Part shown: in pieces, positions 44,504-56,294 of the stretch | How positions within the stretch are numbered: position 1 is the first letter of the stretch | Layout: every line of letters begins with the position of its first letter | DNA from: Bombardia bombarda | Lineage: Eukaryota; Ascomycota; Sordariomycetes; Sordariales; Lasiosphaeriaceae | NCBI GenBank assembly: GCA_030512295.1 | Contig: JAULSR010000003.1 | Coordinates: forward strand, 1,984,001 to 2,048,000 | Reading direction: 5' to 3' | Length of the DNA: 64,000 bases | Translations under genes and position numbers: made by a program | Notes under the pieces: model-generated | Databases searched by the model: none | Seen by the model: only the letters and a program-made list of their open reading frames with translations | What the model was told of the DNA's origin: nothing

Positions 44504-46812
44504 TTAAACCAAAGTAAAGAGCTTGGGTTCCGCGTCGCAAAAAATCCCGGTTTGCAATCTTTGGGAATACCGGGAGGTAGTGCTCCTTGCATGAAAATTT
44601 TCAACACGGGGCTCTGCCAATCCAATCCTCTGAAATGTGCCATCACCATTGGGGTGGGGTCTGAGAACTATGATGCACTCTATGCCATCGTGTCCGTGAA
44701 AGCTAGTAGTTGTCCCCAAAAATAAGCAAGCAACGTCCAGGCCGACAAGATGGTTGCATGCTTCATAATTCTCATCATGGTTCAGATTGATCCATAGTCG
44801 CGAATTCTCGCGATCCATGTCTTGTGGGCCATGAGAGCTCGATTTGTCTGGTAAAACAATCTTCTCACTTAAAGCTCCAAAGTCCACAGCAAGATATGCC
44901 TCGCCGTCTCTCAGAATTCTGGCTTGTATCCACGGGGCCGTGATTTGAATCTGGCCGGATATGACTGATCCAAAAGGGTCGCCGTTCACGGTTCGACAGA
45001 AGGTGCCAGCAGCGTGAACCTGAACTCGCGGGTCCACTGTAAAGCCGTATTTTCTAATTTCTTTCCAGTGCACCTGACGTAGATGGGATCCGTGTCTCCG
45101 ATAGAACCAGGACCAAGAAGGCGATAGTGATGAGGCTGTTTTGTTACCCTCTGACAGAATCATGATTCCCGAGCCTGTCCAATACAAGGACCTGGGCAAA
45201 TCCTCCAACCATAGTCCGGCGAGATATGTGAAGCCGGTAGCTTCATGAATATGTTGCGCTATTCCCGCAAGGGCGACATCTCGATCTATTTCTTTAGTCA
45301 GAGCAAGCTTGGAGTACTCCCGGATCATATCCAACCAAAAGTCAAGTACTTCAGTCGTTCTCTTCTTGGTGGATGAGATCTCGTTGAACAGCACCTTCTT
45401 GGGCCTCTGGATCACCGCTTCTGGGTAGTACGCACGCGGGTTTATCGAAATGTTCATCCCGCATTCGCAAAGGTAGCAATTTCGACATTCCCACAGAATC
45501 TCTGACGTCGTGATGTGGATTGTTCTCCTTGAAAGAAGTCGCTCTTGGAAGACCCATGCACGATCTAACAACGGCTCCTCGACTCGCTTATGCTCAGACT
45601 GACCATGAAGATGATGATGTGCCCGATCGAAAGAATGTCGAACCGAGACCTTGCAATTCTTGTCATCTAGCCCAACGACTTGGAAGGTCTCACAAGCTCG
45701 TTTGGTGCTTTTCCAGCTTGGGCCCACTCGGCAAAACCTCTGTTGGAAAAGACTGCCAGAGCTGTTTGACAGGGCAGATGCTGCCAGATTGAAGTACGCG
45801 CCAGAATAGATTTCCGACATCTTCACTGATTGCTACATCCAGTCTTGATCTTCATCTTGAATAATGCAAAGCGCATCGATCCATATATACTTGCAACCCA
45901 GAGCCCTGGCCACCTCGATTGCATCTTGAAAAAGCTGAGGAAGCTCTTGCCAGTCAATTCCTACCATTCGACGGTCGATGTTGGATGAGAGCGTCTTGAT
46001 CATTTGGTCTGCTGCGTTTCTTTTGCCCCAACAATGACTTAGAGTTGCATACGTCAGATGTGAATCCTCTGTCGGTTCGATCAGTCGAGGCGTGTCAACT
46101 ATGTCGATAAGCCGCTTTGGCGGATCGCGTGTGCGTTCTTGACAAGACGGGTGATTTTTGTCACAATCTTCTAGCCAGGGCCTCACGACAGACGAAAGCC
46201 TTTCCAAATCCAAGGGGTTTGGGACGTCGGGAGCGTAACCAAACGAGGGATGGAACTGAATAGACCCTGGTGTGTTTCGTTAGCAAAATGACTTTGACGG
46301 ATCGACGAATTATTGAGTTCGGCTGTACCATATGGAGTAAAAAATTCAATGGCATCGACTTCTTCAGCACCGGGTCGATGGCTCTTTGGTGAGATGTCCA
46401 TTTGTGTGCGATCACCTATCACTCCTAGGCTCAAAACCATGTAGAGAGGGTGGTTTCGCCATGCAAACAGCCTTTGGTCACGCTCGACCTGAATTGAAAT
46501 CGTGTTCAAAGAATCAAATGGGCATCTTGTTTCGCCATTGTTGCAACGCCTATGATCATGCCGCGACTCTTCGCCGTGAATCTCGGGACGGTCACCCCAA
46601 GCCCAGACCGCGCCATCCATGATGATTCTGCAATATTTGCATCCTGCCGCAACACTGCTGCGGAGCGAGTCAAACGTTAAGCAGTGAAATTGACAGCTTG
46701 AATCGCAGAGATGGGGCCAATCGTGCTCATCACTATAATTCTGTGACTTGAACCGTTCAAAATCCAAGTTGAGGCAGGTTTTGCAGTAGAGGGGGTTTGC
46801 TTCGTCGGCCAT
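44504..46812 (-). pseudogene. Second HET-domain gene, interrupted by an in-frame TAG
   Basis: HET-type incompatibility protein of 748 codons in two exons, 46329-46812 and 44504-46266; intron 46267-46328. ATG 46812 starts a Cys-containing N-terminal region (YCKTCLNLDFERF). The HET domain has LTYATLSHCWG, the block ending ALGCKYIWIDALCIIQDEDQ, then MSEIYSGAYFNLAASA and LLDRAWVFQERLLSRRTIH. The C-terminal part is long and shows the usual SWSW-type motif. At codon 306 (45833-45835), between DQDWM and QSVKMSEIY, the frame has TAG in a position where relatives have an ordinary residue. The frame on both sides is the same and fully open, and no GT-AG intron spans it. A C-to-T change (CAG to TAG) would explain it. 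The truncated product would be 305 aa. It is either a null allele or a sequence error. Confidence 0.8.
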
Positions 46813-47543
46813 CTGCGTCAACGATAGGATCTTGTACTTGCTTTAAAAATGATGATTCGGCCGTTGACTTCCTCCTTATAATATCAAGGGAATGGGTTCA
46901 TCTCATCGAGTCCGGCGGATGCGGGGCTGCTGCCTGCTTACCCCCCGATTATCCCTTTCTGAGGCATATTATGCTGTGTACATGCTGCACAGCACATACT
47001 GGAACTGAAACAGACCAATCGGATGGCAGCTCGTGGTTGTTGGTTGGATCTAAAGCCTGCACGATGCAGGTTGATGGTTCAGCAGAAACGAAAGAACCGG
47101 TGCGAATCTGGAAATGGAGAGGAGTTCAAGAAATTGAACGGAAGGAACGAAATCATATGAGGCGGGGCAGCATTTGAACGGAAGGAGCTGGCGAAGTGCA
47201 GTATCGCTCCTGCCTTCTTTTACTCTAAGCGCTTGACTCCAGGCAGATGAAGCTTCTGCAATCCTTCAATTTCAAGCGTTCGGCAAAAATACAAACCTTG
47301 CCTTACCAGTGGTTACCAAGCAAGGTTTTGTCATGGAGTTATATTTGTGGTTTTTGTTATCAGGCAGACCCAACTCGTCAAAGAGGCCCGTGGAAGAAGC
47401 AACACCGACCGGCCGCAGTTCCCCAAACCTCTTCAGTTTCAACCTGCCACATTTTAATGCTAGAACTAGGTTCCAATCCATTTCCTCCAATCCATCCAAG
47501 TCCATCCCCCAACCTCACTCTACCCACCTCTCTTCATCCGGCC
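46813..47543. other. Gene-free intergenic region
   Basis: Promoter of the second HET gene and 3' flank of the DUF1996 gene. Nothing further seen. Confidence 0.5.
46875..46884 (-). promoter_or_regulatory. TATA-like element of the second HET gene
   Basis: Minus-strand TATTATAAG-type sequence about 65 bp upstream of ATG 46812. Confidence 0.3.
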
Positions 47544-48991
47544 TTACATGCCCTGGGGGTCACCAGGGAGCTTGTCGAGCCCTGTTCATCGCTCACAGTC
47601 AGCACACATCCACACCATCACCATCACGACAAAACAGAAAAGGACAGAAACTTACAGCCCTCCCACTTCTCATTGACCTTGCCGCTGACCTTGCACTGGT
47701 TCGCATTCGCCACCACCTGCGTCTTCTGCCCGGTGCACGACGCGCCCGTGCAGCCGGCGTCCAGCGCGCGCTGGAGCGAGTCGCCCTTCCAGCCAAAGAC
47801 GTAGTCGCCGTGCTGTCCGTAGCCCGTGTTGTCGCCCGTGCTCAGCACGAAGGGCTGCGAGCCGTCCGCTGGCCAGTCGGCCTTGTTGTTGAACTGCGTC
47901 GTGTCCCAGACGATCTAGGTTCATGTCAGTACCGAACAAAAGGGATGAAAGAGAAGAGAGATACGCACCTCGAGCATGATCTGCGGGATCTTGACGGGGT
48001 GAGTCGAGGGGCAGGCGCCGCCGACGCTGGAGCCGGTGAAGGTCTGGGGTCCGGCGGTGGGGTAGGCGACGTGCGACTTGTGGTCGGGGCTGTCGAGGTT
48101 CTTGCCGTCCCAGCAGCTGTGGTCGTTGTCAGTTTTGGTCTTCATCTATGCGGACAACTTTGTCAAGAGTTGATCGAGCTTACGTCGGGTAGAGAATGTT
48201 GGAGCGAATGCCGGAGCAAGGTCCAGTGGGCAACGCCTCGGTGTCAAGCCTGATACAGAGTCAGTACTTGTGTTTATTGGCATGGCAACAGGGGCAACGA
48301 ACTTGGCATCGGCGCAGGGGGCGGCATCATCACCCTTGAAGTTAGGGCCGGAGTAGCAGCGGAAGCAGCTCTGTGACTTCCTCCCGTTGCCAATCTTTGT
48401 ACGCTGAGCAGCATCGCCGACCAGCATGCGGAAACCCTTGCGATTTATGTTAACAACAGAGTTCTAGAACCATTAGACTGAAAGTATCTGGACTTACGGG
48501 CTTGAAGGCCGTAACGCCACCCTTACCAGGCGAGACGTAGTAGACTACGAAACCGCCCGACGTCTCTGTAGTGAACTTGTCGCCAAACAGGAGTCTTTTT
48601 GCCATGTCAGCACCACAACAAAACTTTACGGAGCACACGAGTCTCACCTGTTGGGAATCTGCGGCACGCGCTTATAGCTGCCGTTGCGCGCCTTGAAGTA
48701 CATGTTGGCCGTCCAGTAGTTGGAGAAGTCGTCGGCATAACTGCAGGTTGTGCACGTTGCGATCTCGCTGATATCCTGCTGGGGCATCGACACGTTGAAG
48801 GCATTGCCGCCGACAACCTGGTGGAGATGCGGCGACGGGAGCGTGTCGGGGTTGACGAGCGGGTCGATGCGGTCAATGACAATCTGGGAGCAGCCAAACC
48901 GCAGCATGGTGGCGCGGTTACCACCAGTGCCGCCGAACTGGGGCGCCGCCTCGGCGAGAGCCACGAGGGCGAGGAGAGAGGACCAGAACAT
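47544..48991 (-). CDS. Secreted DUF1996-domain protein
   Basis: 361-aa secreted protein of seven exons: 48648-48991, 48498-48594, 48303-48436, 48184-48249, 47969-48116, 47656-47914 and 47544-47581. All junctions keep the frame. ATG 48991 opens a signal peptide (MFWSSLLALVALAEAAP). The DUF1996 pattern is complete: MLRFGCSQIVIDRIDPLVNP, SPHLHQVVGGNAFN, SYADDFSNYWTANMYFKARN, SCFRCYSGPNF, CSGIRSNILYPTCWDGKN, HKSHVAYP, QPFVLSTGDNTGYGQHGDYV and FGWKGDSLQRALDAGC. It ends WLDKLPGDPQGM with no WSC or GPI module. The donor GTTCGT at 48302 is unusual, but both sides fit the family. Conserved His and Asp residues suggest metal or glycan binding; no activity is established to my knowledge. Confidence 0.9.
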
Positions 48992-50396
48992 GTTTGCGGT
49001 CAGACTTGACTTGGCTGATACAAAGAGACAAGGCTTCACAGCTTGGCTAACGATACAACCCAAAGACCAATGACGATGTATGGCTACCAAGAAAAAGAGA
49101 GACAACCGATGGAACGAAACTAAGAAGGCTAGACGTATCGACTTGTTGCTTTTAAAAGACGAGGGGAAGGGAGAGGACAAGTAGGTGGTATGTATGGATT
49201 CTTCCAGATCACCAAACACTACCCCAGATCCCTCTCCACATACCAAGCCTTTTTACCAGGCACAAGTGCCGAAGCGTGTTGGCTTCTCGCTGGCCGTGGA
49301 GGGCCAATTTGGAGTTTATTGACAATATCGCATCGGCGAGATTCTAGCCTATGGTTGGTTTTGCTACCCGTCCGCGTGTCTCGGTGTCAGAGTGCCTGGT
49401 TGGCCACCATCGATTTTGCCATATCTGCCGACGACTTGAGCCGGAACTGGGCTGGGCTGAGTAGCTCAGCTCAGCGTCTACGGTTGTATTGAGAGAGAAT
49501 CGTGATGCCAATCGTTTTCATATCCTATTGCAGTTGGTAAACAAGTTCCATTCACCCAGGGGGTGGTGCAGTGGTCCGGGTTCTGGGAGCGGCTCCAAGT
49601 CCACTCATTTGTCCCTCCATAATGCTCAAGAAAGCTTGATCACACCACGTCAACCGAACATAAGGGTGATGTCACGGGGGGGATCAAAGAGAGATGCAGA
49701 TGTAGGACGTCCCCATTAACCTGCCCATCGATGTCGATCGCGGTTGGGTGAATGTGCGGTAAACCCGGTCCAGATAGTATATGCATTTCTAGAATGGAAT
49801 CGAGCATATTTCGCCTTAGACGAGCCGCTTGGGACTGCAATTTCGGAAACGTGGAAGAACGTGGCCATACTAGGTTCTTTATAGCCCATGTCCGAGGAGT
49901 TGGGGGATGGCAGAAGAAGCAGGTGTGTATGCAGTTAAGAGCTTCCATGCATCCAGAATCCAAGGCTACCACGTTCTTCTATGCATCATTAACTTATCCA
50001 GCTGCAGCCATGTGGCAAGTCCGTTTCATTTTATAGGGTTGGTGTACTCATTTAGAAGCTTCTTTCCATGCTCGGGAAGTGTGAGAGAAAGACAGTTCGC
50101 TAGTAGACGTCATCTTTGCCTCACTCTAGCAACCGCTCGTTCTCTTTCCCCGGCTGGTGATAGAGCTTGCATATCATGTTCGTAGCGTCGATCGACATTC
50201 CCCCTTCAGTGTACAAAACTCCGTCTCCACTTCCACCCTTAACAAACCACTGTCTGTTGATATTCTACCCGCAATACACCATTAGCCACTCCCACAACAA
50301 TCCATACATAGGCCAGCTCCCAGGCATACCTACCAAATAGCCAAACCTTTATCCATCATTGCATCTCACACTCAACCTCCCATCTTCCTCTTCTCT
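48992..50396. other. Gene-free intergenic region
   Basis: Promoter of the DUF1996 gene and 3' flank of CHL1. No supported gene. Confidence 0.5.
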
Positions 50397-53391
50397 CTAA
50401 AAAACCCACTCAAAGCCCCCATCAACCCCTGCAGCCCCCCTTCTCACTTCCCTCCACCATGCCCCCCTAATCCACCCCGGCAACTTCCCACGTATCCTCT
50501 CTGTCCCAAACCGCCTATCCACCAGCACGATGGCCGCGTAGTCGCCCTGGTGTCTGATAGCCCGCCCGATGCTCTGGTTGACGGCGCGCATGCACGCGTT
50601 CTCGTAAAAGTCACGGGCTGCCTGCTTCGCTGCTGCTATTGCTGTCGCTGATGGTTTCTGGTCCTTAGCAATAGTACTGGCTTCATCACCATTTACTGCT
50701 CCTTCATTTTGTTCCTGCTGCTGCTGAGAACGAGCAAGAGCCGTTGACTCGATATACTCAATGCGCGCCTTCCAGTCGGGCGAATTGATGTTTGGGTATG
50801 GCAGCCCCACGATGACGACGCACCGACCGAGCCGGTCGGAGAAGTTGATGCCCTCGCTCATTTTCCCGCCTACCACACTTAGGAGCAGGGCACCTGTTTG
50901 TGTTGTTTTGGTTTTTTCTCTTGGTGCTGATGAAGCAGAGGATTTTGCCGTATCCCCCTCACTAGGGCCACCAGGAGAAAGAATAGCCTGCGTATAACTC
51001 TGCAACACATCATCGCTCGACGCCGCCCCGCCCTTGGCCTCCCTAAACACAACCTTCTTAGCCTCCAGCCGCTCCCATATCGTTGGTTTTGTTGTGCCAC
51101 CGTTCTGTACTGGCGGCTCAGCGCTCTGCCAAACCCCCACAACCTCGTCCAGATACCCATAGCTGGGAAAAAAGACCACCACCCCGTCCGGCACGACAGA
51201 GCAGATATTCAGGATCGCAAGACCCAGCTGCCGAACCATGGCGCGGTCGCTGCGCTTCTGGAAGCTGAACTCGAACGCATCGGGAGTTGTGCTGTTGTTG
51301 CCAGTGGCAGCAGCGACGGGCCGCGTCGACGCCAGCGTCCAGACGCAGAGGTTCGACGACGGTATGACGTGTCCGCAGCTCAGCGTCGTGATCTTTTCCT
51401 GTGGGAGCATGGGGAAGAGGTGGGCTCTGTAGTCCTCAAAGGGGGACATGGTGCCGCCGGCGAGGATGACTGCGCGGGCGGCGGAGGCGATGGAGGAGAA
51501 GGCGTGAGTGGGGGAGAGGAGGAGGTAGGAGAGTTTGATGTCGGGCGGGTTGGTTTGTTTTGGTTTTTCGTAGAATATGCGGCCTTCGCTGCTGAGGTTA
51601 GTGAGTGCTGTTAGGAAGGAGACTAGGGTGTGTAGGACGGGGGATGATGATGAAGTTGCTTTTGCTGGTGTTGTGGTTTTTTGGTGCGATGGCTCCTGAT
51701 CCTGTTCCTCGGTGTGGCTGACGTAGCTCTCGACTTTGTAGGCCAGCTTGGACTCTTGGATGTAACGTATTAGCTTGTAGAGGTTGATTTGGTCTGCGCC
51801 ACGGCTCTTGAGGAGAGTGTTTGTGTCTGCGATGCCTTGATCGCCCTGGAGGTGAAAGGGTCAGTTGGTCTGGGCAGAAGTAGGACAAGTCATGGTATCC
51901 TTACCTTAGCCTTCAGTGCCCCGTCCAGCCATTCTGTCAGAGACTCGACCACTTTAGCCACCTGGGCAACCATGACTCTATTCTCTCCCTTCAGCTTCTT
52001 GCCAAACCTCTTCACATACACTCCCAACATCTGCCTTGCCCTTCTCAGCTCGCTGAGGCGGATCTCAGCAGCGTAGACGTTCGCAACAGCGTCCATAATG
52101 TTATGCGCCTCGTCAATGATGACGACGTTGCCCTCCAATTTAATCCCAAGTGCTTCTCTAGCGCTCTTCTGCAAAAGCAATGGGTACGGCAAAGTAATGA
52201 CTTCTGCGCCAGGTATTGCCGTGCGCGACGCATAGTACGGACAGGTCTGCAGCTGCTTTCCTATCCGGTACATGTCTTCAATGTCAGGAACTGTCGCCAG
52301 AACCGTGTCCCGAAATTGATGTGTTTGCTTCAAAGTGTCGGCGTTGGGCATGAAGCTGCACTTGGTCTTGGATTTGGACTGTTGCAGCTCTGTGCACCGG
52401 TCGTTGATGGCTGATACAGACCCCAGTCGGGCGACGGTTGGGTTGATGCATAGTTTCTGCCGTGATGATAGTGGTAGTTGCTTCACAGTCTCTGTGGCTG
52501 GTGATGACTCTTCCTTTCTGCTAGGGCTTGATGCAAGAAGCGAATGTGGGAGAGAAGGGGGGAACGCAGGGCGACGCAGCTCTGAGATAAACTGTGTCAG
52601 CTGAGAGTGTGTGCGTGAGGTGTAGTATATCTGTAAAGGATGTCAGCCATGCTCGTACTCTCAAACACCAGAATGACAGACCTTGATCTCATCCTCAACC
52701 TCGTCATCTTCATCAACCCCCTTCTTGGACGCGCCAAGACCGACCTTCTCCAAAAGATCCCTGGTTTCCTTGCTCAGCTGGGATGTGAAGTCATCCCCAC
52801 CACCGCCGCCGCCATCACCATCACCTCCATCCCCCCAGCCATCAACCAAAAACTCGGCCTCCTCATCAATCTCTCTTCCCTTCCTTCTGGAATGGTCCGA
52901 GCTCTCGCCATCCACGCGCTGCCTCTTACCAGCACGCGCCCTCTCCTCCATGAGCCTCTCGCGCGCGCGCATCTTCTCGAGCCGTTCTTCGCGCTCCTCC
53001 CACGTCTTCATCAGCTCATCCCTCTTGCGCCGCAAGGCCGTCTCGATCATCCAGTCGGGCTCACCCTTCATGCCCTCAGCCGTGGCGGAAAAGGTGGCCT
53101 CATAGCGGCTGCGCTTGTGGTTGCGCAGCCACGTCAAGGCGGCGCATATTAAAGAGAGAGATTTTCCCTACGCAGATGATTAGCATCAAGTCTTTTGTTT
53201 CATTTCCAGGAAGGATAGGAAGCAAAGCATACCGTCCCCGTCGGACTCTCGAGGATGCCCACCTGGCCACCTCCCTTTTCCAGCACGTCGTACGCCGCCC
53301 GCATAAAGTCGAGCTGGACATTGTAGGGCGTGTAGGGGTGGTGGAAGTCGATCGGCGGGTTTTCGCCGTCTTTTTCAGTGGGTGCTGTCAT
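50397..53391 (-). CDS. chl1: ATP-dependent DNA helicase CHL1 (DDX11/FANCJ family)
   Basis: Superfamily 2 iron-sulphur helicase needed for sister-chromatid cohesion and genome stability, nuclear. 939 aa from exons 53233-53391, 52682-53167, 51905-52630 and 50397-51845. ATG 53391 starts shortly before the Q-like block YTPYNVQLDFMRAAYDVLE. The Walker A motif ESPTGT-GKSLSL is split by intron 1. Four cysteines of the Fe-S cluster are visible (KLCIN, DRCTEL, TKCSF, QTCPYY). The DEAH box reads VVIIDEAHNIMD, the C-terminal helicase half has LAGGTMSPFEDY and GGKMSEGINFSDRLGR, and motif VI is NQSIGRAIRHQGDYAAIVLV. An acidic/Gly insert (GWGDGGDGDGGGGGGDD) lies between motif Ia and the Fe-S region, as in other fungal CHL1. 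Intact. XPD and RTEL1 are less likely given the MSPFEDY and insert patterns. Confidence 0.93.
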
Positions 53392-53942
53392 TTCGTCTCA
53401 TCTGTTTGCACACTCGCTCCCTACAAAATGTCATTAATGTCGTGCGGTCGTCAAAAGGTGTCAAAGATACCAAAAAGTAGCCTAATAGGGGAATGAGACT
53501 AAAAAATGCACCAATGTGCGTTCGCTTGAAACTGATGTAAAAGCTGGTCGATGCAGCCTGTCCGATCACGATTTGCCGCATGGTGAAAGCTTGTTTCCTG
53601 AGTGATTGCGTCAATCGTGATGCAAGTTCATTGAGGACGCGAAAGAACGGTCGCGTGAGCACGTGATACACAAGTCAGGACATCAAATAGGGGGGTAACA
53701 GGTACAGAGCCCGCGAGTCTATCACAAACAACTCGTATATACATATTCCACGAACCCAATGCATTCAGATAGCTGATAGTTACATTCCATTTAGAATATA
53801 CCGCTTGAATCATATAATACAGTGACACCACAGCTCAAACGCTGTCAAACTGCACACTCAGGACTTCACACCTGACCTCCCTGTTTGTAGCCCGCCCAGC
53901 CCCGGAAACGCCAGCGCAAAATGCTTCCCCTCAAATACCCCC
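53392..53942. other. Gene-free intergenic region
   Basis: Between CHL1 and the CDC7-like gene. No feature seen. Confidence 0.5.
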
Positions 53943-55495
53943 CTAAACCTTCAACATATCCATCTCATCCCCATCCTCGTCATCATAAGCCGGGTTCCCC
54001 CTCCGCCCCTCCATCCCCTCTATCCCCATCCTCAAAAACTCATGCTCCAGCGCCTCCTCCGCGCTGATCCTCTGACTCGGATCCAGCTCCATGCACCTAT
54101 TCAAAAAGTCTATGGCCACCTTCTCGTCATCCGACAGCGTCTCGCCCGTATCACTCCGACACGTGCTCCACAGCACAATCCTCTCCAGACTGAACCCCGC
54201 CGTGCCAATCGTCGGGATCGTCGTCTCAAACATGCACCCGTGCAGCTGCGCAGCGGCACGCATGCGCTTCTGCCCAAAAATCGTCGCAATCTCAATCGTA
54301 GCTTCGACATCGTCCGTCGAGTTGAAGAAGGGAAACCGCCTCGACAGAATCGTCAGCAGAATAATCCCCACGCTCCACACGTCAATCTTGGTCGTCTGCT
54401 CCGTGCACTTGAACAGCACCTCGGGGGCGCGGAACCCGCGCGTGCCGGCGCGGTTCGCGCGGCGCGACGGCCGCGTGTCCTGCTTCGGGTAGCCGTTGTG
54501 CGGCATGCTGCTGGCGAGGTGGGCGGCGCGCAGACGCGTCTTGCGCGCGATCGGGTCGTCATGACAAGGACAGGGCTTGGAGTCGACGCCGGCGCGCTCG
54601 GCGAGCCCAAAGTCGACGAGCACGCCCCGCCGCGTCGTCGGGTCGTAGAGGAAGTTGGTCGGCTTGATGTCGCGGTGCAGGATGCCGTGCGCGTGCACGC
54701 TAGACAAAGCGGTGAAGAGGCAGCGCAGGTAGATGGACATGTCGGGCACCGTCATGTTGCGGAAGTACTCGCGGAAGTCGGCGTGGCGAAAGTAGGGCAG
54801 GATGGCGATCACCTGGTCGGTCTGCCGGAAGGCCGTGATGAGCGGGCAGACCGAGGGGCAGTTGCGGAGGACGTGGAGCAGCTCGAGCTCGTTGAGGATG
54901 CGGGCCGGGGAGGAGGTGACGTAGATCTTTTTGATGGCGACGAACTTGGGCTTACGGCGCCGTGGTGGTGGGGGGGTTGGGTTAGTGTCTGGGAAGTGTT
55001 GTTGTCGAGGGTGAGGCTGGAGTGGCTTGCAAAGGTGCGAAGCGGCGGCGGCATCCACTTCTCGTTTTCCCTTTCAAAGTCCCACGAGTTGTCGAAGCGG
55101 TCGTACGCGAGGTCTTCAGCCTTGTATACGGTCGAGAAGGTGCCTAGAAGGGAGGCGGTCAGTAATTGGCTGTGCCATGATAGTGTGGCCTGTGACCAAC
55201 CTTCGCCAATGCGCTTGATCAGGCGGTACTGGTTCCGGAAGCCTGGGAAACAGTTTTGCAGTTTTTCCATGTCGTTCATCGTGTTGCTATCTGGGGCGCC
55301 CTCGTCTTCAGAGCTGTCGGAGAAGTTGGACTCCTGGTCGTCCAGTGGCTCTTCGGCCGGCTCGCCCTCTTCTTCTTCGTCGTGCTCGTCGTGCAAAAGG
55401 TCCTCGTTTATTTCCGTCTCTCCAGTGGAGGGGACATCCTCGTGTATCCGAAATGAGTCTGCCTGCCGGCGACGCACAGGCACTGCGCTCGCCAT
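53943..55495 (-). CDS. cdc7: CDC7-like (DDK) protein kinase, frame broken at a G7/C7 run
   Basis: Ser/Thr kinase that, with a DBF4-type partner, phosphorylates MCM helicase to fire replication origins. Exon 1 is 55201-55495 and exon 2 continues from 55143; intron 55144-55200. ATG 55495 starts an acidic leader (DEHDEEEEGEPAEEP). Kinase landmarks: IKRIGE-GTFSTVYKAEDL, KFVAIKKIYVTSS, HGILHRDIKPTNFLYD, GVLVDFGLAERAG, and the CDC7-type GTRGFRAPEVLFKCTEQTTK with WSVGIILLTILSRRFPFF, ending RISAEEALEHEFLRM. An insert sits between subdomains VII and VIII, as in CDC7. The G-loop frame and the frame with the catalytic Lys are offset by one base. The switch must lie between about 55060 and 54955, most simply in the seven-base G run at 54970-54976. 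No intron with correct phase bridges it. Confidence 0.85.
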
Positions 55496-56294
55496 TCTTT
55501 CGCCGGGAAATTGGCAAGTTGACAGGCAGCAACGAATTGTCGAAAGGCGGCAAGTCTTCAAAGCTGGAAAAGATACAAGTCTCCAGCAAGCCAGCCCTAT
55601 ATGGGCTTCTTGGCAGTGTTGGGGGAACGGCGACAGCCCACGTCAATATCGAGGCAATACAGAGGTCCAATTGGCTGAAATTTGCTGGTATTAAGGTGGT
55701 GTGCCTTTTGCTATTGCAAGTTTCGGGAAAAGGCAGTCGCAACTGTCAGTCATCGGCCCAGACACTGGGGGCGCGCGCCCATTTGGCCCGGTCGACGGGT
55801 GGAGCTGAGGTGAAAGTGCTGTGGTGTGGAGGGGCCCCGCACTGACCAGGTCGCGACTTTCCCTGCGACGGCAAGCGCGTCCTGCGGAGTCAATAAACAA
55901 CTGCGCCCGTTGCCAGGGTCTCCCCCACAGCAGCCAAAAGAAGAGGGAGGGGCGGCCTGGCTGGCGCTCAATTGCAGAAACATCAAAACAGTGTCTGTCT
56001 GTCGCAAACTCGCCTTGCATTGGTCCCACGACAAGACAATATAGCGCCTGCAGGCGGCCACCGACTTTTGCTTCTGCATTCCATTCCACTCGACAGGTTG
56101 CGATTGAAACACTAAAGGGGAGATTTCATCTGGTCTTTCTTGTTTCTATTTTCTTTTTTTACCACGCCTTTCCCCTCCCCTCCTCCCCTGCGCACCCGCG
56201 ATCGCAAACCGCAGATAGCTGTCTGCCGTCTGCTGTCTGCTGTCTGCTGTCTGCTGTCTGCTGTCTGCTGTCTGCAGCCCGCCCGCCGCCCACC
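55496..56294. other. Divergent promoter of CDC7 and CND1
   Basis: Shared ~800-bp upstream region of two cell-cycle genes. It holds GC-rich sequence and, next to the CND1 start, a 7-bp tandem repeat. I could not see a perfect ACGCGT cell-cycle box. Confidence 0.55.
56234..56275. repeat. (TGTCTGC)6 in the CND1 5' leader
   Basis: Six perfect 7-bp copies (a degenerate one precedes at 56227), ending 19 bp before ATG 56295. Confidence 0.9.

Noticed and set aside
47309..48253. 314-codon plus-strand open frame
   Set aside because: Antisense to DUF1996 exons; no recognisable protein content.
54042..55694. 550-codon plus-strand open frame
   Set aside because: Antisense to the CDC7-like kinase; Arg-rich product without any motif. 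Kept open by high GC third positions.
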